Source: Gaeumannomyces sp. JS-464
Taxonomy: Eukaryota; Ascomycota; Sordariomycetes; Magnaporthales; Magnaporthaceae
Length of the DNA: 64,000 bases
Direction of reading: 5' to 3'
Assembly (NCBI GenBank): GCA_002197995.1
Contig: NGZR01000008.1
Span: forward strand, 744,001-808,000
This document shows positions 1-11,006 of the stretch, in pieces. The notes under the pieces are model-generated. The model made no database searches. It was not told where the DNA came from and worked only from the letters and a program-made list of their open reading frames with translations. Made by a program: the position numbers and the translations under genes. Positions within the stretch are counted from its first letter, which is position 1. Each line of letters starts with the position of its first letter.

Positions 1-1053
1 GGGTCCCTTAAAACGTACGACCTTTCCTCTCGATCAACGTTGGCACACGTTGAACAGGCAACTCGCAGGCAAACGGGGCACAGAATTACGGCTTTCCAGG
101 ACCGCCAACAAGCCTCTCTCGCGCGCGTTAGGTGGGATTATACCGGCCGTTCGTGGGCAGGGGACCTACCCCTGCGAGCTTCGTTGTGGTGCTTTAATCT
201 CCTCGAGCAAATTAACCGCCTCGCCCTTTCAACGTTCCCTTCCCGCCTGCACCCAACCGGCCTAAATATCGGCCCTTGCACTAACTCTACGCGTGCGCAA
301 TACGGCCTGCCCTGCCCCCACGAGCTTATTGCCTTAATAAGCTCAGCGGCGTGATCCGCAGGCCCCTGGCTTGCGGATCACCGCCGTAGATAGCTTTTGG
401 CTGCACCCGGGCAATCGCCTTGCAGAGGACCCTTTGTTGCGGGTTACAGAGCCGGTAGGGGTTAGAAAGGGCCGGCCTCGAGGGACCGGCCCCTTTGGTA
501 ACGAGGCGCCGGCAGGGCCTCGCACCCGCGCCCGCACGGGTATACGGGCCAGCGCAAGGCGTGATTACAACACGAACAGGGTGCCTCCCTAGAGGCACGT
601 GACGAGGCTGACGAGGCGGAAGGTCCAGTGCTTACCCTCGGCACTCCCTACCCTTAACGCCGGCCACTTTGCCCTCAACGCCGGCCGCCCTGCCTTTAAG
701 GCTGGCTGGGAGGGCCTCCACGTTCTTTCCAGCGCCTGCGCTGGCCTTTGACGAGTTTTTTGATCCCTTTGCGAGTCCCTAGGCCCCTTTGTAGCCCTAG
801 ATAGACGGCCTTAACGCCGTGCCCCTGCACTTTTCCTATGTAATTTAGCGGTTCAACACCGCGTTTTTGATCGTTTTTTAATAAATTGCTCGTGGCGATA
901 ACTTCTATTTGCTTCCCTCCTGTTGATTGAGCCCCTGCCTGCATTAAAGCCTATGTTCGTTTGTGTAGGTGCGCCATAGAAAGGTCCATGCGCGCCGATA
1001 TCGGGGTGGGGTGGGTGCGGGAGCAAAAAGGGTGCGTGGCCCGGAAGATCCTC
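1..1053 (+). mobile_element. MULE copy 1, right half, cut by the window start
   Basis: Right part of a Mutator-like element that continues left of the window. Positions 1-354 encode the C-terminal end of a MULE transposase, matching the residues before the stop of the full copy at 56576-59515 (shared motifs ARVRWDY, STRAQYGLPCPHELIA). A 3' non-coding tail follows and ends in a terminal inverted repeat whose last bases are GATCCTC at 1047-1053. The tail is almost identical, in inverse orientation, to 19750-20430. The terminus is followed at once by CTTTTGAAT (1054-1062), the expected 9-bp target duplication. The reading frame is short and partial, so this is not a functional transposase as seen here. 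Confidence 0.85.
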
Positions 1054-1280
1054 CTTTTGAATAATGAGTACAAGACTCCTTCGCCCTACCAGCTTTTTTG
1101 GCCTGCCCGGCGCAGTTATCTGGTATCCCATGGCTACGAGTGGCAGCCGGGTCGCCCGCTCCCGGCCGGTTGGGTTTTCGCTCCTGCCAATCCCGACGAG
1201 TTCGAAATGGTCAACGACCTTCTGGACGACTTGAGTCTGCCCCGAGTTCGCAATCAGGTCTCTGTCAACTCGCTGTCGCT
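1054..1280 (+). pseudogene. C-terminal fragment (P) of a gene split by MULE insertions
   Basis: GC-rich coding-like segment immediately right of MULE copy 1. It reads NNEYKTPSPYQLFWPARRSY and then a stretch containing PAGWVFAPANPDEFEM. It starts with the 9-bp CTTTTGAAT target duplication, which is also present at 21397-21405 at the left edge of another MULE. Joining the fragment at 20979-21396 to this one over a single CTTTTGAAT keeps one reading frame, so both are parts of one ancestral gene. The frame runs on into AT-rich repeat DNA after about 1280, so the original C-terminus is probably replaced. I do not recognise the protein family. Confidence 0.65.
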
Positions 1281-1339
1281 TATAAAAATTAAAAAAAGAA
1301 TATATAGAGGTTTTTCTTTTAAATATATTATGTTTTCTA

Positions 1340-1773
1340 CTTTATACATAACGTGGCTTACAAGCGAGCGAGACACACAAGCGAGCATGACACGTGCAAA
1401 ATGCATATTAAATACGATTTTTAACATCTTTGCTAATTCAGCTAAATTAAGCCCAAATTTAACTAATTTAAACAGGTTATATTTAACTATATGGTAAATT
1501 TAATTTAATTTTCTTGCATTTTTAAGATTACCCTTTTAGGCTTAGTTCGAAACACTGTATAATATACTATGCAAATATACAAACTAACCTTAAAAGAGTA
1601 ATAGCAAAAATATCACTAATTTATTATAAAATTGGTTATATAATTGCATATAACCTGTTTAATTTTGGTAAAATTTAAAGGTAAATTGGGCAAGTTATTT
1701 GTTAAAAAAAAACGTTGTTCAATATGCATTTTGCACGTGTCTCGCTCGCTTGTAAGCCACGTTAGATATAAAG
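1340..1773. repeat. AT-rich element with long imperfect inverted repeats
   Basis: The left arm (1340-1408) contains AACGTGGCTTACAAGCGAGC. The right arm (about 1720-1773) carries its reverse complement, and both have GTGCAAAATGCATATT. Weaker inverted similarity continues inward (AAACAGGTTATAT in both halves), so most of the element could fold into one hairpin. The left arm has an extra copy of about 16 bp containing ACAAGCGAGCATGACAC. It resembles a fold-back element or MITE. No target duplication was identified. Confidence 0.6.
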
Positions 1774-2410
1774 TTATTGCGGATAAAAATATGTTATTAC
1801 GATAAATTTATGATGATTTTTTATTTAAATATAAGTTAAATGCAAATTTTAACTTTCACTTTATACGCAAATTTATTTAATTTAAACTTGTATATCATTT
1901 TATTTATCTTTTTATTTTAATAAATTGCTTTTACCCATTATGATATTGTTAACCATACACTTTTTCAATTTGCATTCGATTTTTAAATGCGCTGTAAGAA
2001 TAGTGAGTTTTTACTAGTTTGTATGAGAAATGGTGGCCTGACAAGGGTGGCTAGACAAAGGGTGCCCTAACTTACTTGTTAACTAACCAACCTTTAACAT
2101 TGCTTTAGCCACTCCTTGCTTCTAACCCAGCAATACCTTTAGCTTAACGTACTGGAATTAGGCGTGGCACAGCTGATTTGTTGCAGCGAATATAGCTACA
2201 ATCCGAAATGAAAGGCCTAGTTGTGGCCGCAAGCGTGTGCACACTTTGCTCAAAATGAAGAACCTTGGAAAATAAAAGCCACTTTTTAAGCAAGGTATAT
2301 TTTAAATTAAGAAGGCATTGACATTCATTATATAAAGGATTAATGTACAAATGATTCTTTATATTTCTAATTGTTTTTATTAGAGACTACCTACCTCCGG
2401 ATCTGCAGCA
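1774..2410. other. AT-rich stretch without a clear gene
   Basis: Strongly AT-rich DNA with short ORFs only. No homology or splice-supported gene seen. Confidence 0.4.
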
Positions 2411-2808
2411 ATGCTTGGATTGCCATTTAAATTTAATAAATTTAATAATCTAGCGAAACGCTATGGATATAAGCGTCTTAACAAAAGTGATAACCTTGTA
2501 GGTAAGTTAAGGCTTTTTTATTAACCTTATGGAATTCATAATAACAAGAATTACGCTTTAAAGATAGTAAAGGCGACACTAGTATTAGAGGCGATATAAT
2601 ATCGATTAAGGAGTCCAATGAAACATTGAACATTAGCTACCTAAACTTAAACAGCATGGAAAGTTCCGAAATTAGGCAAAATGACAACATTAACAAACTA
2701 ACCATCCAAATTTCGGAACTTCAAAGGAGTATACGTGAGCTTAAACTTCAAATGGAACATATTGCAACAGAAGTAAAACATTTTAAAGCAGTAAAATTTT
2801 CTTTTTAA
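2411..2808 (+). CDS. Small coiled-coil protein, two exons
   Basis: Exons 2411-2501 and 2549-2808 encode about 116 aa. The 47-nt intron has donor GTAAGT, a TATTAAC-type branch point and acceptor ACAAG, and the frame is kept exactly. The N-terminal exon is basic and aromatic (FNNLAKRYGYKRLNKS). The C-terminal half is a heptad-type coiled coil (INKLTIQISELQRSIRELKL). The start is the first ATG of the open frame. The gene lies in an AT-rich island, as do the coiled-coil genes at 38907-39627 and 60292-60594, but I see no clear sequence relation among them. Function unknown. The clean splice sites in such AT-rich DNA argue that it is, or recently was, a real gene. Confidence 0.55.
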
Positions 2809-3791
2809 ATACGCTTCACCGCTGTTTCCTACCGGCAAAATTTTGTTAGTGCATATAATGCACTAAGATATTAAAGTTATTAATTACGTCGTATGGCGTG
2901 ATTTATGGTTTATACTTACCCTGTAAGTGTTTCACTTACCTTGTAAGTGAAACGCTTACCCCGCACTTATTTATATATAAGTGCGGTATATATATAACTT
3001 TATTTATCTATATAAGGGCCTCTTTTCCCCTGCGCTAGTTATAGGAATTCCTAATGAATAGCATGCCTTTAATACAATCCTTTTCCCTATATCACCTTTA
3101 GCATTGATTCTAACAAATTTTACCTATACTACTCGCAGGAAATAAAAGATACAGGTAAAGCAAGATAAAAAATCCTGCCGGCAAAATCTTATTCATGTTA
3201 TCGCGAACAGTAGAGGGACTGGTTGGATTGCGATATATGGTAAGGTTGGATTGTCTACAGGAGAGAGTTGGAGGCCGGAGGCCGGGCGGGCAGGCCTGTA
3301 GGGAAAGCTCTGCAGGAGCCCCACCTCCCTTATCGTGCCGATAAGGGTGGGGGTCACCCTGCCCCGCCAGTGGGCCCCTTCCACCTCCTGCCGGCCATGA
3401 CACATGTCAGCATGGAGATAATTTCCGCTAATATTGTAAATGTACTTATGCCGACAGGAAAAGGCGATAGCGTATGGTTAAACAAATAACCCCGCCGGCA
3501 GAACCCCCTCCTATCAACAGTACAATCCAACATTGCAAGTAACACCCAGGTGGCAGCAAATAGCGGTACAGTGTGTGCCAAAAAAAATCTGCTAGCAGAA
3601 TTTTTACGTCAACAGTACACGTTTGTGGCACAAATCACATTTTGCTGGCAGCAAATAATGGTACTACTTTATTTCGATTTTTAAATTGCAATTGAAAATG
3701 GGGTGTTTTGTCGATTATGTGTTTTGTCTAGTCCGTTTGGGGTGTGGTCGTACGGGGGGTGGTGACTTATGATCAAACCGTTATACTATTC
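2809..3791. other. Intergenic repeats with CTGCCGGCAG-like motifs
   Basis: Several diverged short repeats: GCCGGCA/GCTGGCAG motifs near 3175, 3490, 3590 and 3640, and two related units of about 110 bp (3517-3660) sharing CAACAGTACA and GGCAGCAAATA. Similar motifs recur at 26350-26460. A homopurine/GC patch occurs at 3270-3390. No gene seen. Confidence 0.35.
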
Positions 3792-3934
3792 TGATGGAGG
3801 TGCGCGATGACTGGCACCCAAAGTGATTGTTGGTTGTTAAGCTACTCTACTCGATCGCGAACTAGGGCCGGTGCGTAGGCCTAAAGCTGTGGGGCACCAG
3901 TTGTCACCCACGTGACTCCAGGCCACCTTTGACA
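3792..3934 (-). repeat. Short LTR-like element, family A, copy 1
   Basis: A 143-bp unit with TG...CA ends (minus-strand start TGTCAAAGGTGG, end CACCTCCATCA), flanked by the 5-bp duplication TATTC (3787-3791 and 3935-3939). Two further copies (7566-7708 and 49735-49910) have different perfect 5-bp duplications. The right duplication includes the last base of the stop codon of the neighbouring membrane-protein gene. Confidence 0.85.
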
Positions 3935-3938
3935 TATT

Positions 3939-4663
3939 CTAATCCCCGCGTTCCGCAAACTTAGCGATACACGCCAGTGTGACCATGGTCGTATTAACCA
4001 GTCTGCGTCCCACGTGGTTTATTAGCATTGCCGTTTTATTCGCCGCCGCCTGCCCGCCTAAGTGGTACGCCGTGGGGGATATGAAAGGAACATTGGCCGG
4101 GTTAACACTTACAGCTGCGCCACAGCACCAGCAATAACAGACCAGCCATAACCTCGCCCGTGGACCAGCTTCCAAAGGTCCGCATTTTTAACATCGCCGG
4201 GGATGAGAGAGGTATTTATATCGTGCGGAACAGCCCAGTAGTCCGCTGTCGCGAGTGCCATGTTCCAGTAAACACCCGCCAAGACCACAACGGCGATACC
4301 GAAGGCGATAGAAAGGAACCAGCAAGCCGAGGCCATAGCCCTACTCGGATACTTTACACAAAGTGGGTACAAGATGCAGGACGTCCCCAAGGTCTGTTGT
4401 GAATTCACGTATTAGCGCCTGGCCTATTTGAAGTGTCGGAGCTGTAAAGCGGGGGTAAAAAATGAAACGATGCAGGAAAAAAAGGATATGTTACTTACAT
4501 TACAAAGCACCAAAATTACACCAATCTTAAACTCAAGGACTGGAATCCCGCTAGAAAGAAGGATAGTACAGTATATAAGGATAAAGAGATCGATAAACCC
4601 GAAAATACAATATCTTTTGAAAAGCAGCGCATGCTGCGTCTGCAGCGCACGGTTTGTCTGCAT
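3939..4663 (-). CDS. Four-transmembrane protein, three exons
   Basis: Exons on the minus strand are 4663-4499, 4393-4113 and 4002-3939, giving 169 aa. Intron 1 (105 nt) and intron 2 (110 nt) both have GTAAGT donors, GCTAAT branch points and CAG acceptors, and the summed length is a multiple of three. Four hydrophobic segments are visible: near FIDLFILIYCTILL, IGVILVLC with SCILYPLCV, WFLSIAFGIAVVVLAGVYW, and WSVIAGAVAQLLVNTTMVTL. This is a small tetraspan protein, possibly of the MARVEL/SUR7-like kind, but no diagnostic motif is visible. The ATG at 4663 opens exon 1. A short LTR-like element sits directly against the stop codon and may supply the 3' UTR. Confidence 0.65.
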
Positions 4664-4679
4664 TGTCGAATAGGCCGAT

Positions 4680-5440
4680 GCGTGATGTTTTTAAATGAGG
4701 AAAATGAAGGGTCTCCGTTTGTTTAAAACTTAAAGAAGCAAGCAAAAATGCCGGAATGCTTGTAGTCGGACGCTAGTGGCGCCGTTCAGCTTTCTGAGTT
4801 AAGGGGCGACGAGAAGGAAGTCTGTTTAATGGTTGATAGAAAAGGATGTGCTTTATCGGCTCCCAGTATGCGCGATTTGGGAGGGGCGCAACTTTTATAT
4901 ACACGAGATAGGCGGCTAAGCAAAACTAACGCAGTCCATACTACGGCCTCGGGTTGGCCAGTGCTCCTGTGCGGCCGGGATTCATGGTAATGAACGCGAC
5001 CCTATTGGATGAAAAAGGAATTTTTTGCCAAAGTAGCAGGGTGCCAATCAAACAGGGTCGAGGGGAAAGAAAAGGGACAAGGCAGAAATGACGTGGCCTT
5101 TTGTTTAAACAATGGCAAAGCATACCGGTTCATGGAAGGAACGATTCGGCAGGGGCAATCTCCGGGGGTACCAAGTATGCGATTTAAATGCGCCAATCGC
5201 ATCCTTAAATCGCCTACGCAAAACAACAGCGGGACAGGCCGTATGGGCCTGGGGATTTAAGCTTTCGGTGATGCCGAAATGAAATCCTGATGAAAAGCTC
5301 GAAGGACAATGTTCCCGCTATGCGTCTCCACTTCACTCTCCGTGTCTGCCTTGAGGATTCTTAGCCGACTTCTCGACCGCTCCAGTCAGCCTTAAAAATG
5401 CCGCATATCCTGCTGGTCAAACGCGCCCGAGCATGATATC
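4680..5440 (+). repeat. Diverged repeat family L, dispersed copy
   Basis: Similar to the two tandem units at 45930-47130. Shared pieces include CTTTCGGTRATGCCGAAA, ATGCGTYTCCACTTC, CCTTRAGGATTYTTAVCCGA, CGCATATCCTG and a block near 5005 (CCTATTGGATG, then AAATGACG and GGCCTTTTG). No coding capacity seen. Origin unknown, possibly an old retroelement non-coding region. Confidence 0.55.
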
Positions 5441-5689
5441 ACCCAAACGCGACCATTAAACACTTGGTTTGTTAAAGGTCTTTGGGGAGGACGGAGGGTG
5501 TAAAGGCCGTATTGTCAGCCGCTGAGTCGCGTAATACCACGAAAGGGTGCCACGTACTCAAAGGGAGATCAAGAGAGCAGGAGGGCGACCCCTCGACGCA
5601 CGTTGCCAGCTCCCAAGGTCACCAGGATTCTGCTAAGTGCGCCTGAACTGCCCCAAGCTCCGGTCGCTGGCAGTGTTACCGCCAAGAAC
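5441..5689. other. No feature seen
   Basis: Intergenic sequence without a supported gene. Confidence 0.3.
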
Positions 5690-5975
5690 CAAATCCCCCA
5701 AAAGACGCCGACGGCAAATTCCCGTGCCCGCACTGCCACAAGACGTTCCATGCTAAGCACCTTAAAAGGCACCTTCTCTAACGCAAGTAGCACGCGAGCC
5801 CCAAATTCCGTTCCCGTCCATTCGGTCATATTTTAACTTTTTATGACCCCTACATGTGCGCCCTCTGCGGCGACACGTTTTCTCGCAGCGGCATTTTAAA
5901 GCGCCACTTTTAAAGTGCTCGATCCGTCGTGGTAGCCCCGTTGGCGCCAGCCGCTAGTCGCATCCCCATGCGTAC
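5690..5975 (+). pseudogene. C2H2 zinc-finger transcription factor remnant
   Basis: One frame reads a first finger CPHCHKTFHAKHLKRH and a second finger CALCGDTFSRSGILKRH, followed in a shifted frame by KCSIRRG. This resembles the tandem-finger signature of fungal C2H2 regulators (FSRSDILKRHFQKCSIRRGN type, from family knowledge). The frame is interrupted by TAA and TAG codons between the fingers and a TAA after the second. The first two could derive from CAA/CAG by C-to-T change. There is no room for the rest of a regulator, so this is a decayed fragment. Confidence 0.7.
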
Positions 5976-5976
5976 T

Positions 5977-5977
<1 letters not shown>

Positions 5978-6012
<35 letters not shown>

Positions 6013-6037
6013 TATAATAATAATAATAATAATAATT
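5978..6037. repeat. (TAA)n microsatellite
   Basis: About 60 bp of TAA units with one interruption (TATATAATAA), directly downstream of the zinc-finger remnant. Confidence 0.95.
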
Positions 6038-6346
6038 AAATTAACGTCAGTGCCTCGGGTGCTGTCACGTGTTCGCGCACGTGCCAGTCCCGTCAGGGCT
6101 GCGATAGAGCGAAGGTTGATTTGACTATCTAAAAGTGAAGAATACAAGGAGGGGATTGGTGCGTTGCACCGGAGCCCTCGTGCAGGGTTTTCACCCAGGC
6201 GGCCAGGCACGGGCCCCACAGCCACCGTGGCTCAGCGACTTCCAAGGCGCCACGCCACCACAGTGCTGGCGTATTCATGTGCAAGTGCGCTTAGCTTACA
6301 AGCAGGCGTTGCATTTCACTGTCACCCTGCCATGTTAAGCATAATG

Positions 6347-6373
6347 TTTTTTTTTTTTTTTTTTTTTTTTTTT
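6347..6373. repeat. Poly-T tract, 27 bp
   Basis: Uninterrupted T27. It could be the poly-A end of a minus-strand retrocopy, but no adjacent LINE or SINE body was recognised. Confidence 0.9.
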
Positions 6374-6756
6374 AACGTTATGCAGCCAGGTAACGATATA
6401 TTGTCGGACAGGTGATTGAATCTGGCGCTAATGTGCCAACCTCGAAAGCACGGTACCCACCACTGCACGTCCAAGGGTGCCGACCGTTACCGCCAATCGG
6501 CATAACCCCTGCACAAGCCGGTAGGCGTGGTTCTAGGGTGTGAGAAAATGCCGTGCAAAATTGTGACTAAACCTGCAACCAAAACCAGCGAAGGTACTTC
6601 GTTCATAACCGTCAGGGAGTGTGCCACGTTATGGAGTTAGGTGCAGCGCCCCATTGCCCAATTCGGCCAGGCGACGCAGCGCGAACTCATATCCACGAGG
6701 TGTTCGGACGCCCCTGGCAGGGTGGCTGGGTGAGCTGGTACTACGAGTGTGGTTAC

Positions 6757-6895
6757 CGACACCCCTACCCCCTACCCCCTACCCCCTTACTTCACCCTTA
6801 CTTCACCCCTTATTTCACCCCTTACTTCATCCACTACCTTACCCCTACTCACACCCTACTTTACTCACTGCTTCACCCCCTACTTCACCCCGCAC
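6757..6895. repeat. CCCCTAC / TTACTTCACCCC minisatellite
   Basis: Three CCCCTAC-like units lead into repeated, imperfect CCCCTTACTTCA units. The long open frames across it are compositional artefacts. Confidence 0.8.
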
Positions 6896-7565
6896 CACTA
6901 TTGAATGGATGCGATCGGCCATTTTCGCCCCTGTAGCCCTAGTGCGGGTCGCGCCCGGTCCAATCGCGGTGTAGGGCCAACAGGTGAATCCCTCGCCTGG
7001 GTTAGCTCGGCTGCCTGAGCCATTGACAGATGCATTTTTCACCGCCCCTTTGTGGTATCTAAGCCCTGCCAGACACGCTCTCCAGCGCTTCGTGGTAGCC
7101 GAACTGCTCGGCCTTTGGTCCACCCCTGCCGGCCTTGTAACACCCTGGGGTAAGACTAGTTCCGGACAGGGGGCGAATGTGTCGATCCGAACTCGGTCGT
7201 TACCGTCCCTTCCTAGGAAAAACAAAGCTCGTCGTACTCGTCGTTCAACAAGTTGAAATCGACCGTGCAACCTGTTTCATATTAGGATTTTTCTCGCGAA
7301 AAAAAACCGTGGGCGGCGATCCCCTTGCCGCTCCAGATTCTGCCAACGGCCGCGGTTCAGGAGTGCCGTGTGTGCCGGCTCGGTTTGGACTGGCCAGCTG
7401 AGTGCTAGAGTGCGCTCAGGGTGTTCCGTTGGCTTCTCTTTTCTTGGTTGGCGCCGTCCCTGTGGTGTAAAGCAAAAATCGTGCGTTATTAAACGCGGCG
7501 GCGGTACTTCTTGCTTTTGGGCGCAATACGACAGCGATAAGCGAAGAATTGAGGGGTTGGGAGGA

Positions 7566-7708
7566 TGTCAAAGGTGGCCTGGAGTCACGTGGGTGACAAC
7601 TGGTGCCCCACAGCTTTAGGCCTACGCACCGGCCCTAGCCCGCGATCGAGTAGAGTAGCTTAACAACCAACAATCACTTTGGGTGCCAGTCATCGCGCAC
7701 CTCCATCA
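7566..7708 (+). repeat. Short LTR-like element, family A, copy 2
   Basis: A 143-bp copy of the element at 3792-3934, inverted relative to it, with ends TGTCAAAGGTGG and CACCTCCATCA and the perfect 5-bp duplication GAGGA (7561-7565 and 7709-7713). Confidence 0.85.
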
Positions 7709-7974
7709 GAGGACAAGCGCCTGCAACTGGTCGTTGGTCCCCGCGAGGGACTTGTAACTGTTGGAAACAACCCAACCCCGGCATCCGGCCCTCCGTTGGC
7801 CACGGGTGTGATCCCCGTGTGACAGCCAATACTATATCGATTTGTACGCGGAAATATATGTGCCACGGGACTAGACCAAGGTAGTGCCCGTTACACCAAG
7901 GCAAAAGAGGAACGTTGTGTAGCTGGGGCTACAACCCGTGCAAGGTCCTTATAAGCGACCGTACCATGACAATA

Positions 7975-8105
7975 TGCTAAAGGGGGTGCCCCTGATAATT
8001 TTCCAGCGGCCTTTAAGATTGCTGAAAGACTTTTTAACAACAACACGCATTTTTGCATGGTGCAGGCTGAAAATCTCCTTCAGGGTTTCCGGTTATTTTC
8101 GGCTA
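7975..8105 (-). pseudogene. PIF-Harbinger transposase fragment
   Basis: The minus strand encodes LHHAKMRVVVKKSFSNLKGR, corresponding to the DDE_Tnp_4 region LHHAKMRVVVERTFGDFKGR seen at 19310-19749. The E-to-K and R-to-K changes fit G-to-A mutation. Only about 40 codons are recognisable. Confidence 0.65.
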
Positions 8106-8901
8106 TATTTGTTATGGCGCCGCCGCCCTGGCGTGGCTGGGCGCCAAGCGACCCACAAACCTCGCCGCCTCTCCGACTTGTTGTGGTCTCCCTGGCCGAC
8201 CAATAGATGCTGAGGTTTATTGACCCGAATACAGGGACGAAAGTAAAGGGTTGGCCATCCAAGGTACTTTCGAACCGAGCTGTGAGCTCAAAAGGTAGAC
8301 TGCCAATACTAGTTCAGGAGGCAAGCTACTAAATCGCAGGAGAAGAGGCTGTGATAGGCCCCGGCATCGGATTATCCTAGTACCACCCACTGCCAAGATG
8401 CTACCCAATTGCCAAGAGAATGGCGTGCAAGGATAAATGGAGCGGGTGGGGAATGCCAAGTGATAAATGTAATGGCGTACAAACTGGAAGGAAACAAGGC
8501 GGGAGGCGTGCAACATGGCTGAAAATAACCAAACAATTCGCTGCACCTGCAACGTGGGGTACGTTTAGAAATTTATTTGTTCACCCCCACACTTTAAAGG
8601 TGTGCGATAACGTGACGGAAGCGCCACTTTTAACGTTATGTAGTTTTTTTAATTGCATATTATTACCACACCCTGGCCTCCCACCTTTTAAAAAAAACAC
8701 TCTCCTGCTTCTTTTCTGTAATATACGGCCGGGCGAAGATAAAATAAGACGAGGATATTTGGAGGTCGGGTTTGCCGATGTTCACATTAGACCGCACATT
8801 TTCGCTGTGGAATTCATTTTTGCAGAGCCGTAAAGAGAGTCGGCTCCTGCTAGCGGGCGTAATGGTAAACAAATATGGAGTTATTGCATTCAGGGGAGGG
8901 C
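8106..8901. other. No supported gene
   Basis: About 800 bp with short overlapping ORFs on both strands but no recognisable domain or splice-supported gene. Confidence 0.3.
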
Positions 8902-9051
8902 TGTCACGGTTCGGCAAGTGCAAGCCCCCACCCGCTCAAGCCAAAAGGACGAGAAAGTCAAAGCTGACGCTTTGACTTAATTGGAGGCTTATCAGCCTTC
9001 CAGAACTGCGAGACATGGCTGCGCAGCCTGTAAGGCTGCCGCGCCATAACA
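8902..9051 (+). repeat. Short LTR-like element, family B, copy 1
   Basis: A 150-bp element from TGTCACGGTTCGGCA to GCCGCGCCATAACA with the perfect 5-bp duplication AGGGC (8897-8901 and 9052-9056). Its ends form an imperfect inverted repeat. Internal hairpin-forming blocks (AAAGTCAAAGC / GCTTTGACTT) recur in the other B copies. Confidence 0.85.
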
Positions 9052-9605
9052 AGGGCCCACTTGGCGGCCGTTCCGCAACCCTCCTTGCAAGCCTCAAGTT
9101 CAGCTGCCGCTTAGTGGACCGCAGACATTCTGCCTGCGTAGGCTCCCTAGGCGCCCCGGCAACCCAGCTCGCCAAGCCGGCTGGAATTTACGCCGAATTA
9201 AATCCCTTTCGGTAATGCGCTTGCTGTGTGTGGTTTTTAGCCCATACGCACTAGTCGAATAAACCCGAAGGGTGGGCGCCGGGGGGTACGAGGGCGTGTG
9301 GGTGGCAGACGCTGTATGTGTGTAATAACTCACGAAACTATAAAGATTGGTGGGCCCGGGCCCATTTTTAAAAGCCAAGGTTAGCCAGGGCAAGTGGACG
9401 GTACCTCAATCACCGCCAGCCAATCCCGCCAAGGCACGGGGACCGCGGGTGACATAAATGACATGACCACATTGCGCCAGGCCGCTAAACCCACAGGTAC
9501 ATGGTATATCCATGTGGTCAAAGCGGAGAAAAAGGTTGGATGTGGAAAAAGAGGGAGGGAGGGGAAGAGCGGTGGAACAAAGGTTCAAGTGGAAGTGAAG
9601 GATGT

Positions 9606-9764
9606 TGTCACGGCTACTAGGGGGTGCAGTCTATGACGTGTTTAGCACGTGATATGCACCCTCTAACATATCCCCGCCGTCCCGGCGGAGGCCCTACAGG
9701 GCCCATTCCTAGAGAATACAACCTTCCGCACCACTAGTTTATTGACCCCCATCTGGCTCTGACA
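9606..9764 (+). repeat. Short solo LTR, family E, copy 2
   Basis: 159 bp from TGTCACGGC to GGCTCTGACA, flanked by GATGT on both sides (9601-9605 and 9765-9769). The ends match the 158-bp element at 11460-11617. Confidence 0.85.
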
Positions 9765-9958
9765 GATGTAATGCAGGCGCAGACAGGCCCTGCTTATCCT
9801 GGCGATGCACAGCCATTACCGCCCAGCAGTTTAGTGAATTCTCTTTATTGTTTTTGTATAAATTACCCGTGTTCCGCTGTTGAAGCACGCCTTTTCCTTT
9901 ACATTTTTAAGCAACATCACCTTGAGAACCCTTACAGCCTTGATCAACCCTTGCGAAG

Positions 9959-10676
9959 ATGTTTGCCACCCAAATCAGCACGCCCTTACGCCCCAAATAT
10001 AGAAAAATGTCTAGGATGGGCACTATGGGCATCGTCGTCGCGGACGGCAAGGTCCTGCTCATCCACCGCAGGCTGAAGACCAGGGAAATCAGAACGGACG
10101 GCCCACCCGGTAAGCTTCAAGTAACGAAGCGAAGCCTTATCACGCGTTTATACTAACCAGCCTTCGCGGACTCCCAAGATACCTGGTCGTTCCCCGGCGG
10201 CGGCCTGGACGAGGACGAGACGCCAGAGCAAGCAATTGTGCGCGAGATGAAAGAGGAAGTCGGGCTGGACGTGGAGATTAAGATGGTCGGAGACGAGCTG
10301 GTGTGGGGTGAAACGGACGATTACCTCGAGGAAAACCAGTGGCGCTGCTTCTTTTTCGTCCTCGAACTGACCGACCCCGAGCAGAAACCCAAGGTTTGTT
10401 GGCGACTACCTAGATCCGCCCCGCTTGCTTATTTCTCCAAGATACCGGACGCTGACGGTGGCCTGTCTTCCTTGTCAGATTATGGAACCGCACAAACACG
10501 TCGACTTGAAGTGGATGGAGTGGAAGGAAATGTGGGCCATGATTAGCAACGATATTGTCGGCAAGCACGAGAATGACGCGTCCGGCGAGAGAATCCGTTT
10601 TTTCCCGTCGATGAAGAACATGATCCGCAAGTATCCGATGCGTTTAGATCCTGTTTGCCTGAAGAAGCGCCTGTAA
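9959..10676 (+). CDS. NUDIX hydrolase
   Basis: Exons 9959-10109, 10179-10393 and 10479-10676 give 187 aa. Intron 1 (69 nt) has a GTAAGC donor, TACTAAC branch and AAG acceptor. Intron 2 (85 nt) uses GTTTGT and TGTCAG. The complete NUDIX box is present: [20 protein letters not shown] followed by EVGL, fitting G-x5-E-x7-R-E-U-x-E-E-x-G-U. An N-terminal strand [18 protein letters not shown] precedes it. Such enzymes hydrolyse nucleoside diphosphates linked to another moiety, using Mg2+ bound by the REMKEE glutamates. The length and WSFPGG context suggest a small NTP-pyrophosphatase-like cytosolic enzyme, but the substrate cannot be read from sequence. A TATAAA lies at 9857-9862, and a solo LTR ends 194 bp upstream. 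Confidence 0.9.
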
Positions 10677-11006
10677 CAGACAGAGCAGCTACTTTACTGC
10701 CGTGCTCTTAGCTGTTTATTGGGCATTGCCTTATCTCGTTTTGAAAGCAGTTACTAGGGCTAATATGCGGCTTTGCAGTTGTCGGAAGGGGGCGCCAGTC
10801 TTTGCTTATGAGTTTCTTCACTTTTTTTTATAGCTTGTGTTTTGTCCAGGCTTATTTTGTGTGGTTGTTGCTTTTGGAGGTGGGTTTCGTTCGATCCTGA
10901 AACTAGTCCGCAGTTACAACCATATTGGAACAATAAATGCATAATTTTTTTATTAAAAAAAAAGTAGCGTGTTGGTGATAGTGTTACGGTGCTAATTAAT
11001 AGTGTT

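Noticed and set aside
3939..4175. An ORF reading GAAVSVNPANVPF, suggestive of an aquaporin NPA box
   Set aside because: It is read-through of intron 2 of the four-TM gene; GTAAGT, a GCTAAT branch and CAG define the intron.
6757..6800. Interstitial telomere repeat
   Set aside because: Units are CCCCTAC, not a regular CCCTAA array, and merge into another minisatellite.
6619..6974. Long Pro/Thr/Tyr-rich ORFs
   Set aside because: Produced by the CCCCTAC / TTACTTCACCCC minisatellite, with no conserved content.
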